Origin: Cardiocondyla obscurior
Lineage: Eukaryota; Arthropoda; Insecta; Hymenoptera; Formicidae
Assembly: GCF_019399895.1 (NCBI RefSeq)
Contig: NC_091875.1
Coordinates: forward strand, 5,766,001-5,830,000
Length of the DNA: 64,000 nucleotides
Reading direction: 5' to 3'
This document shows, one piece after another, positions 56,578 to 64,000 of this stretch (its first letter is position 1; each line of letters begins with the position of its first letter). The notes under the pieces are model-generated. The model was given only the letters and a program-made list of their open reading frames with translations. It made no database searches and was not told the origin of the DNA. Made by a program: the position numbers and the translations under genes.

Positions 56578-56653
56578 TCGCCCTCTCCCGCGCCCGCGCC
56601 CTCGCCCGCGCCCTCGTCCGCGCCCTCGCCCGCGCCCGCGCCCATGCCCTCAC
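56578..56653. repeat. 6-bp GC-rich minisatellite (CGCGCC / CTCGCC)
   Basis: About a dozen hexamers alternate CGCGCC and CTCGCC/CTCGTC. One plus frame would encode a Pro-Arg dipeptide repeat, another Ala-Arg/Ala-Leu, and the minus strand Gly-Ala/Gly-Glu. That is typical of repeat translation and does not show a gene. The minus strand is G-rich (GGGC steps). Confidence 0.88.
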
Positions 56654-57295
56654 CCGCACTCGTACCGGCCACACTTGCGATTACGCGGTCAGCTACGATC
56701 AATCACTTCCGAAACGAACCGTACGCGACTCACAGTCCCATGCAGGAAACGCCGGAAAAGATACCGCTAATGCTCGCATAATGGCTGCCCGTTGTACGAT
56801 TACTCCGAAAGTATCTCCGTGTCCCCAAAGTCGCGGTAGTCGCTCTGCTCGCGGCCCGTACGTATATCAACCGTAGCAGATGCTCGACGTGCTGCTCACG
56901 AGCCTCGGTGGGTCCCTCCGATCGCGAAGAATTGCGTAGAAAGCCGTGGAAAATAATCGCGCCACGCGGCATACCGCTCTTCACCTGCCGATGGGACTGC
57001 CGAAAGACTACTGAGTGGTGGGGGAAGCTCCGTGCGTGCGCCGTGATAGACGAACTTGAGCAAGTCTACCAACCCCTCCCCCTTCTCTTTTTCTCCTCTA
57101 CGACCGCGGGAACTACGAGTGACGTAAATGTTTATTTTTTTAAAGCGACTTCGATGATACGTAGACGAGTGGCCTTGTATTTGTATGTATTATTTTACGA
57201 GGCACGAAGAAAAATTCCTCGCTCACTTTTGTGTATTTGTTAACACCCTTATCTATTTCGTATATAATTTACGTATCGAGGCTGAGGTTAAGAAG

Positions 57296-57325
57296 GCGTG
57301 CGATTTTTATGCGTGCGATTTTTGT
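57296..57325. repeat. 15-bp tandem duplication
   Basis: GCGTGCGATTTTTAT is followed by GCGTGCGATTTTTGT, with a partial third copy after it. Confidence 0.85.
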
Positions 57326-58354
57326 ACGTACGATTGTAATTGATTGCGCATTCGCGAATGTGTTGCACGAGAGGAAGGATATAAATTAAGAGAAGACGGC
57401 TTGAGAGAGACATCGGACGATGTTAAGCAACTGTAAAATAAATCGTTCATTAAATTTGTAAAGCTTGTAATTTTGTTTTTTTATTTCTTTTCCTTCCCCT
57501 TTTCGAAAATGGAAAGTTGGTAAATGTAGCGCAGCAATTTCCGCAAGCGATTCTACATTACGTTGTGATTGCAGAAATTAAATAAGATTTCTTAGAAACA
57601 CTCTGAATTTTCTCAAGAAACATTTAATTATATAGTCGATATTTCCTAGCTAACATCAGCTTTAATAAATTCTGTATTATTACAGAATGGAAATTAAATC
57701 GAAAGCCATTAGCAGTCATAGCCTTTTGATATTTAATGAAACACCGAGACAACTTAATAATTAAATCTCAAATTTTTTAACGTCACGTCCTATGTTACTT
57801 TAATAAAATTCGTATTAAAAATTTTTATTTTAAATTGATAGAAAGAGAGGGGGAAAAAAAAAGGTTAAATTTCACGCTCGTCAAATAATTTACGGTCGAA
57901 AGGGAGGAAATGCGCGCGATAGCTCGAAAAAAAAAATCCACATAATTTAATATAATTTATGCCGCTTGCAGATATAATTTATCATTACGGATGCAACGCG
58001 GGTGCGTCGGCTTTATCAATATATCGGCTTACTTATACAAAACGTTGCCAATGAATTCCAATGTATTAGATAAAATTTTACACCGCGGGCATTTACGGTG
58101 TTGCTAATTAGAATTGATAACGAGTCACGTAAAATGAATGATGCAAATAGGTTTCCCGAACTTCCAACGTTAGCGCGAGGCGGCATTACGTAAAACGTTC
58201 CGGACAGAATTTTTTTTAAACGATCCCCCATTTTTTATCATGGCTCTGTACAGTCGGCGAGCGAGTGCGCCTTACGTTAACATTTGCATATCCAAATTCG
58301 AATAAATTTCCTTCTAAAAAATAAAAAAGAAAAAACAATCGTTGACGTACTCAC

Positions 58355-58451
58355 CTTAGCGAAGTCGATTTTTAGTGTGCAGCAGCCGGAGTATATGTCT
58401 GCCCCATGTAGCGTTTCCTTTGCTCTGGTTGCCGATTCCACCGTGTCGAAC
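58355..58451 (-). CDS. sm: hnRNP L / smooth, exon for C-terminal half of RRM1
   Basis: This 97-nt coding exon has 1 nt that completes a Glu codon, then 32 codons. It reads FDTVESATRAKETLHGADIY followed by SGCCTLKIDFAK. The GADIYSGCCTLKI core is a hallmark of RRM1 in hnRNP L proteins (helix 2, strand 4). Joined in phase to the preceding exon it restores the RNP1 end MVEF. The 5' boundary is an AC splice site (58453-58452) preceded by a U12 branch site TTCCTTAAC at 58480-58472. No AG lies between the branch site and the exon, which rules out an ordinary acceptor at this boundary. The donor is a consensus U2-type site, AAG|GTGAGT at 58354, in phase 0. Both boundaries are therefore fixed by frame and by splice consensus. 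Confidence 0.95.
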
Positions 58452-58471
58452 GTGACGGCCGGAAGATTGTA

Positions 58472-58480
58472 GTTAAGGAA
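58472..58480 (-). other. sm: U12-type branch site
   Basis: TTCCTTAAC fully matches the U12 branch consensus TTCCTTRAY, which pairs with U12 snRNA. It lies about 20 nt upstream of the AC acceptor, and no extended polypyrimidine tract sits between it and the exon, as is usual for minor introns. Confidence 0.9.
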
Positions 58481-58944
58481 ATACAGGCATTGCAAAGTGT
58501 ACGCGCGTGAAAATTTCATAAGTTAAACCGGGACGTTAACAAAACTCGGCGTACAAATATCCGGCAAGTTTCGATAGCCGGACTCTGTATTTTCATTGCA
58601 CGTACAGCCGGTCGAAAACTAAATTTGATACGATGCTTTTCCTAATTCAAATGCGCCCCTTCGATAACATTGCAAATGAAAGGAAAACTGTTCGCGCGGG
58701 AGGGTAAAAAATATTTTCAAATAAAATTACCATAGAGATGAAATTATATATATGAATTGCGAGCCAAGTTCGGGCAAGTTTTACGCGTAACGCGATAAAA
58801 TGTAGTGCCTCGACGAGACGGGAATCTCACGTAGTTCACTGCGCGGCATTACAATGTTGTTTTCCCGCAAAGTGGTCGTCGTGTAGTATAAATCCGACAT
58901 GACGTAAAGTTCTAACGAATTTATAGTCGCGCGGGACGCGGTTT

Positions 58945-58998
58945 GACTATTATTCGAATCGTAATAGTCCGGAATGCATTCCGCTCTGGTTGGAGCGG
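58945..58998. repeat. Three back-to-back inverted repeats inside the U12 intron
   Basis: GACTATTA..TAATAGTC (8-bp arms, 9-nt loop; 58945-58969), GGAATGCATTCC (58971-58982) and CCGCTC..GAGCGG (6-nt loop; 58981-58998) adjoin with almost no spacer. They could fold into consecutive stems in the intron RNA. Confidence 0.75.
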
Positions 58999-59084
58999 AG
59001 ATTCACCCAGAGTACAGCGCGCTGCTTCCGAGTGAGGCACGTTAAACGCATTCACCCGCGGAATATCCGAAAAAGAATCGCGAC

Positions 59085-59124
59085 AAAAAAAAGAAAAAAA
59101 AAAAAAAATAAAAAGAAAAAAAAA
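59085..59124. repeat. A-rich tract in the U12 intron
   Basis: About 40 nt of A with a few G and T. In the transcript it is a long U-rich tract. Confidence 0.9.
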
Positions 59125-59612
59125 TTATAGCCCGAGTCCCTTCTGTAAATGTTCACGCTATAACGACCGGTACATGTCTTGACCAACTTCCACTAAGTCG
59201 AACGATTGTGTCAGACGAGTTGATCTCATGGGTTTCAAGTTTGCCAAACGTTGACTCGCATTGTCCAACGCGTTGTGTTGGTCCTCGAAGTTTATCGCGT
59301 AAATCAAATTTAAGCGAAAGCACGACGGTTTATTCACGTAAAATAAATCGTTTTCCCGACGGCATTGTTCGAGCACGGTCAAAGTCAAAGACGCCCGTTG
59401 CACATTCTCAAATAAGAACCCCTTTGTACACTCGCTTGTTAAAATTTCAATGGCAATTTCTTCAATAGATTTAAATTGCATTTTTAATAGAATTCTCAGT
59501 AAAATAATAATCTCTAGTGAATAACGAGACGACGGGGATGTTCAATCACTTTAGAAAATGTAAGACGTAGTAAATTGAGTATTACGAAATAATAACGGCC
59601 CCGTTAATTCTT

Positions 59613-59630
59613 TATATGTATATACATATA
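59613..59630. repeat. 18-bp AT palindrome
   Basis: TATATGTATATACATATA is its own reverse complement; it lies in the 5' part of the U12 intron, within a TA-rich block (59612-59641). Confidence 0.85.
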
Positions 59631-59818
59631 TATATTATAATGTGCAACATCTGCAGTCGTAAAATAGTATTACGCTTGGCAAACGAAACATTGGCGGTGC
59701 ATTTCCCGGTAATTTAATGCAACGGTGGTGCGGGCGCAACTGAATTTAAAGCGTTAATTTACGCAATTGAGAATTATATAGCGTCTTCCGAGAATCGTTA
59801 ACGCAAATCGACAAGATG

Positions 59819-59824
59819 ACTCAC
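59819..59824 (-). other. sm: Strong U2-type donor inside the U12 intron (cryptic or alternative)
   Basis: GTGAGT preceded by CACCG lies 63 nt (21 codons) downstream of the U12 donor. The reading frame from the upstream exon stays open up to it. Using it would extend the exon to 59825 and keep phase 2. If the intron were simply retained, the frame would stop at TGA 59823-59821. Whether it is used is unknown. It could be a decoy, the start of a nested U2 intron, or chance. Confidence 0.45.
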
Positions 59825-59878
59825 CGGTGAGATCGCTCGCGCAATAAATAGAAGGCACCTAAAGTAAAAATGTATTGA

Positions 59879-59887
59879 AAAGGATAT
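59879..59887 (-). other. sm: U12-type 5' splice site
   Basis: The sequence ATATCCTTT immediately follows the coding base A at 59888. It fits the highly conserved AT-AC class minor donor, which pairs with U11 and U6atac. No GT donor in the right phase exists at this codon. Confidence 0.93.
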
Positions 59888-59973
59888 TCGACCATCGCCT
59901 GCACGCCGTTTTTCTTAAAGATTACGATGCGCTGAACCTGCCCGCTGGGTGCACTGATCGTGTGCAACACTTC
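59888..59973 (-). CDS. sm: hnRNP L / smooth, exon for middle of RRM1 (RNP1 part)
   Basis: This 86-nt coding exon encodes 28 codons plus 2 nt. It reads E-V-L-H-T-I-S-A-P-S-G-Q and then VQRIVIFKKNGVQAMV, which matches RRM1 of the hnRNP L family (helix 1, strands 2 and 3, RNP1-like GVQAMVEF). The family binds CA-rich RNA in the nucleus and controls alternative splicing and mRNA fate; smooth is the fly member. The acceptor is a standard U2-type site, CCCCTTTTCTGTTGCAG, ending at 59974, and the frame starts in phase 0. The exon stops after GTCGA at 59888, where the sequence continues ATATCCTTTT. That is a U12-type AT-AC donor and not a GT site. The exon has no start codon: the N-terminus and RRM1 strand 1 (RNP2) must come from an exon upstream, beyond the right edge. 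Assignment rests on recognised family sequence and exact phase with the next exon; no database search was run. Confidence 0.94.
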
Positions 59974-62605
59974 CTGCAACAGAAAAGGGGAATGCACTTT
60001 AACAGATGCGTGAGAAGATATTTTAGGAGAACATTTTCACACTTTGTTGATTTAGACGATGGTACATTACAACTCGGCGAGTTCTCCGAACGGAGGTTAA
60101 AAGCTGAGAAATGTGAATATTAGTCTTTAATTAAGAACGCACTTCGAGTTTCGAATTAAAAAATTAGGAAAAAAAAACAAAAAAAGGGAGAAAAAAATAT
60201 GCAAGATTGTACACCGTTAAATTTTTATGTATTTTAAAAGTTTTCTTACCGTTTCACGAAATAAAATTTAAGAAAGTAATTTTTTTTTTAATACAACTAT
60301 ATTTACGATGAAATTGATTACGATTCAATTTAATCGCCTCGAACATCGCCGATACTTCAATATCGAAGCAAATTTGCTGTTCTTTTCACTCCGTTACTGA
60401 AACCTGTCGTTAAGAGAAGCGGCGATAGTTCTGAAGCACCTCGTATTTCCGTTAACCTATTTCGAGCACATGATCGATGCACATCGTATATCATGCGCTG
60501 CAAATCGAACGAAGTTTACATGGTGCGTTCTCTAGGGTATCCCTATCGACACAACAACGTATGCGAGACGTTTGCCATAAGTTCGATACTCGCAACAGAT
60601 CCAGACAGAAAGTTTCCGTGGCGTAGGATGCTTTAGAACCGGGAGGTCAGAAGGCAACGCGAGACAAATTGCAAATTGCATTTGAGCCCCGATTCGCGAG
60701 TATTATACCTTAACAAATGCGTCGACAATGCCGAACTTCCTCGATGAAAAAGTCTGTCTTTTACAAAGAAATATCTTATACTTGGCGCACTTTACTTCGC
60801 CTCACTAGGCATCTCGTGCAGCGTATTCGAGATTTAAAACTTCTATAATCAGCAATATTCCCGTTCCATTAAATGCTTAATTATAATGAAAATTCAGATT
60901 TAATTATTTAAATCGTTCCCTGCCGGATGGCGACTGAATTCGTCAATTCAATTATTTAAAATTAAAATATATTAGATTTTATAGAATCATGTAATATTTC
61001 TGATTCTATTAGAAACGTTTACTGTATCGGTTTTTTTTTTTTTTAATAATAATCTAATTTAATTTACTTTTAATGGGGGAACTAAGAGTTACGATTCAAT
61101 TTGCGTGTAAAATGATTGATTTGATTACATTTACGAAGTTTGTCAAACACGAGAAACGAATCACTTCGGAATTAGGCTAACTAGACCTTGTAACACGAAG
61201 CAGAGTGTAGGACAGATTAGAGAGAAAACAGAGTTGCAACATGTTCGGCTGGCACTGATTTACAATGCAATTAGCACCCTCCAATTTAATCCTTAATCCT
61301 TAATCGTGAGAATGGCACAAATGATGACTTATTTCAACATTAGCTTTGCTGTTGATGAAACGTTAAACTACGTTCGAACAAAACGCCAATTACGAATCAA
61401 CGGCGCGAAACAATGCCTGACATTCTCGCGGGTGGATTAATTTCTTACTTCCCCGACGATTCTAGAGTAAACTATAAACTAAATAAATTAACTTTGACGA
61501 AGAGACGTATATTAAATCAAACCCACGACGTGCCGGTTACGATAGAGTTGACCGTTCTTCCGATGATAAATTGTAATCGTCGAGTTCCGGCGATGGTCAA
61601 AGAAGGTGTTAAGTTATCGCGCAGGGGTGCGAACGGGCCGCGACACATTTTATTTCAAGATGGTCGATAATTGAGAGCGTTTAGCAGCGAGCGCGTGTTT
61701 ACCTGTCGGGACGCCAGCCGAGGAAATCTCGAATTTGCGCGGCACGAGCGATGACACGACGTGGCACGCTGCCAAGGCAGCATCCCGGCGAGTTTCTCCG
61801 CGCGCGGCGGCACATCTACCGCTAGACGAAAACACGCAACTAGTGGAAGCGCATCTAGTGAGTCACCGTCGTTTATTCGGGAAAAATGCGAGATTCGTCG
61901 CGCCGCTCAAATGCAGTCTGAATACACGAGACGTGCCAATGCATTAGCCCGCGTTCGCGATTAGTCACGCTATCGCGGAGAACATCGAGCCCCGCGACGT
62001 CTGAATAAAGCTAGAACGAGCCCCCAGTCTCGATGTCGAGCGAACGCGATCCCCTGCTGCGACATCGCGCTCGCAATCACGCCGCAACAATTACATAAAT
62101 TTTATGACATCTCCTAAATCAACGGAACAGTTCGCGAGCTTTTACGTATGAATGATAATTGACTTACTCGATTACGGTCCGGATTGTTAAATAGTGGCCA
62201 AAGCAGTTGAAATTAATTTAGTTATTTAGTTTGTTCACGGAACGTATTAAATTTCACAGAATTTTAGCGACTATCGAAGCTCGGGCAGCTCGCTTCGGAG
62301 ATAATTCAATCTGACTTTTGATATCTTTCCATTAGTCACGGTCATAAGGTTCAAGCTGATTACTCTAATTCTGCGTGAAACGTAACATGAATTCCGCGTG
62401 CAATCGTACAAGTCTAAAACAACAGTTTTAAATTCTGACAAACGCTAGACGTCACTCGAAGATCGTTAAACAGAAACGGAATTGCGTCAGCTAGAATTCT
62501 CGCGACGTCGGTCGGGGGAAAGGAAAGCCCCATGGTAGAAAAACGATCGAACGTCGATGTGATAATTAAATTGTTTCGCTTAATAAAAAAAAAAAAATTT
62601 GTCCT

Positions 62606-62618
62606 CCCCCCCCCCGGG
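62606..62618. repeat. Poly-C run (10) followed by GGG
   Basis: Ten C then GGG, just after an A run and TTT; a low-complexity mutation-prone spot. Confidence 0.85.
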
Positions 62619-63283
62619 ATATGCGTCGGATTATGTAAAATTGTCGCTGTATCCGCGAAACGGCCGATAAAATTTTATGCGCCGGTCGCCCTCCCTCACC
62701 TATCCCTGTATTCTGGGTGCGTCATGTAATATGTATGATCCGTTGCATTTCAGATTGGCTTATGAATAGGAGCGAGGAGCGTTGCGCATCTCCGCGCGGT
62801 CGGACCGTGCATGTTTTTTTATTTTTTTTTTTCGGTGGTCGCGCGCGAACGTACTCGGACCTAATTGTCCTGGGTGTCGGCCCATCCGGGTCGTCGACCC
62901 GCTTTTGTGCCCGCGTTAGATACAATGCCGGGCGGAAGGAATCCTCGGCGGAGGGTCGGTCGCGATATAAATTCAGGAGCGAGCGCTTCCGCGGACGCGA
63001 CGCACAAAGCGGAGCCCGCGCGCGAGAGAGCGATAGCACGTGCCCGCTTGAGATCGCGATAAGGAAAGCACGTAATCCCTTTGTCCCGCGAAGATGCATT
63101 CGCCCGGACGGGGCGCATTGAGCCGCGTGCAAACGTGATTTACCGAAAGCTTATCTGCCGCGACGGAAAAACGTCAGGCGTGAAGGAGAATCGTTTCAGC
63201 GCCGCCGGAATAAATATCAAGGATGTTTGAAACGATCAAAGGCATCGTGCATTACGGAATAGAGATCCTATAAGAAATCCGTC

Positions 63284-63300
63284 AAAAAAAAAAAAAAAAA
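63284..63300. repeat. Poly-A run (17)
   Basis: Uninterrupted A run, followed by GAAAAAGAAAAGG. Confidence 0.9.
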
Positions 63301-64000
63301 GAAAAAGAAAAGGAATCTCTTCGAGCTAGATAATCAGTTGAGAGTATTGAAAACAGAAAAATACGTAAACTAAATCATCTCGTGTTCGACGATAATGTTC
63401 TGAAAATAATAGAAATAACAGCCGATAAATGATGAGATTCGACGGTGAGAACTAACACAATTTGCATTTACGAAACAACAAAGTGCAGACAAGAATTACT
63501 CGCTTGGGGGTTTATAGACGAGTCCCGCGCTCCCTCGTTCTCGGATGACAGTGCAGTTCGCCGGCGGGGAGGCTGAGGGGTTTAATCCTCGTTCTTGAGC
63601 AGGTCAGGCAGTAATAATAGATCTGCCTCGACGGAGGGCATCAATCAGCGCGCGCAGGGGTGAGAGACGTGCCGTGTCGTCTTATTCAATTCATCGGCAT
63701 TCCCGTGTATCTCTAGGCGTGCTAATACGACTAATTCGCCTTCGTTTATAAAATACAATCGGCTCCTGAAAAGCAGGCCGGTGATTTATAGCATTTTCTC
63801 CGACGGGGAGATATTTCCCTCGTTCTTTCCGGGCTGCTGATAAATATTCCGCGTCAGCCCTTTCGCCTGCTCGATGCCAGATGGTTCCGGGCATAATGCT
63901 CGCTTTGCACCGGCAAACGAAAGTCACCTCAAAGCCGACCCTGCCCGACCGCGAAAGACAGAAACGCGGCGGCGACGTCGCGTATTAATTAGATGGGACA

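Larger units (their letters stand above)
56440..57465 (+). other. GC-rich block with open frames and a polyadenylation-like end, identity unknown
   Basis: After the GC-rich minisatellite, plus-strand frames of 117 and 111 codons follow one another (56523-56876 and 56908-57243). AATAAA then occurs near 57440, followed by T-rich sequence. A minus frame overlaps (56984-56730). I recognise no protein family. A non-coding transcript antisense to sm, an unknown small gene, or chance are all possible. Confidence 0.25.
22918..58354 (-). other. sm: 35.4-kb GT-AG intron of sm
   Basis: This is a conventional U2-type intron, with GTGAGT donor at 58354 and TTTTTCAG acceptor ending at 22918. It links the second RRM1 exon to the linker exon, both in phase 0. 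It is AT-rich with CpG-rich blocks, homopolymers and short hairpins, some of which are listed separately. I see no recognisable coding exon, transposase, reverse transcriptase or RNA gene in it. Open frames on both strands are uncorrelated with splice sites and match no family I know. Confidence 0.9.
58452..59887 (-). other. sm: U12-type AT-AC intron of sm, interrupting RRM1
   Basis: This is a 1436-nt intron between the two RRM1 exons. It starts ATATCCTTTT at 59887, which matches the minor-spliceosome donor consensus ATATCCTT. It carries the branch consensus TTCCTTAAC at 58480-58472 and ends CGTCAC. Phase proves the boundaries: GA at the end of the upstream exon plus G at the start of the next gives Glu, and the protein then reads MVEF as expected for hnRNP L. 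The branch-site A lies about 21 nt from the AC, somewhat longer than the usual 10-16 nt. The intron contains a long A-rich tract (59085-59124) and a palindrome cluster (58945-58998). U12 introns are typically spliced slowly and can limit expression; that this applies here is inference. Confidence 0.92.
59974..64000 (-). other. sm: Intron of sm upstream of RRM1, open at the right edge
   Basis: The AG of a good acceptor sits at 59975-59974. The exon that should supply RRM1 strand 1 (a block like N-P-x-Y-P-I-T-V) was not seen up to 64000. 61680-62060 and 62750-63130 are CpG-rich. They hold open frames with no family resemblance. 60120-61400 is AT-rich and shows nothing. A first exon or promoter could be hidden in the CpG-rich parts, but nothing in the sequence proves it. 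Confidence 0.75.

Noticed and set aside
56450..56770. Pro-Arg repeat protein
   Set aside because: The repeat arises from a GC-rich hexamer minisatellite that is open in several frames on both strands.
58424..58451. Ordinary AG acceptor (ACCAG|AGC) as the normal start of the second RRM1 exon
   Set aside because: It would delete conserved residues FDTVESATR from RRM1 and lacks a polypyrimidine tract, whereas the AT-AC boundaries restore the conserved protein exactly.
61690..61835. Minus-strand CpG-rich frame ending in a GTAAAC donor, considered as the upstream sm exon
   Set aside because: It does not encode the expected first-strand RRM1 sequence.
62160..62230. Minus-strand GTAAGT donor considered as the end of the upstream RRM1 exon
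   Set aside because: The preceding sequence is not in the required phase and lacks the N-P-x-Y-P-I-T-V type block.

Overview
The window looks like nuclear DNA from an insect, most likely a hymenopteran. The signs are very large introns, AT-rich non-coding DNA mixed with CpG-rich patches, many microsatellites and homopolymer runs, and no bacterial-style gene packing. The species assignment is inference; an ant-like genome would fit.

Only one gene can be recognised with confidence. It lies on the minus strand and is the insect orthologue of hnRNP L (Drosophila smooth, sm), a nuclear RNA-binding protein. Three coding exons are in the window. In transcript order they are 59973-59888 (middle of RRM1), 58451-58355 (C-terminal half of RRM1) and 22917-22854 (the start of the linker after RRM1). 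Their phases join exactly and encode an uninterrupted 82-residue stretch. Exons for the N-terminus and first strand of RRM1 must lie beyond position 64000. Exons for RRM2 to RRM4 and the 3' UTR must lie before position 1, or are too short or diverged for me to find.

The notable point is the intron between the first two exons (59887-58452). It is not GT-AG. It begins ATATCCTT, ends in AC and has a TTCCTTAAC branch site, so it is a minor-spliceosome (U12-type) AT-AC intron. It cuts the Glu codon inside the RNP1 motif of RRM1. A strong ordinary GTGAGT donor lies exactly 63 nt inside it, in the same phase, and retention of the intron would give an early stop.

Region by region: 1-22853 is intron downstream of the linker exon. 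It holds a perfect 68-bp alternating purine-pyrimidine run, microsatellites, a (TA)12 palindrome beside a GC-rich island near 12.4-12.9 kb, and a hairpin near 15.5 kb. 22918-58354 is one 35.4-kb GT-AG intron with poly-A runs, CpG-rich blocks (35.8-36.4, 43.4-43.8 and 56.45-57.45 kb), a G-quadruplex-like motif and hairpin clusters. 58452-59887 is the U12 intron. 59974-64000 is intron upstream of RRM1 with no recognisable exon. I found no rRNA, tRNA, CRISPR, clear transposase or reverse transcriptase. The many open frames of 60-230 codons look like chance.
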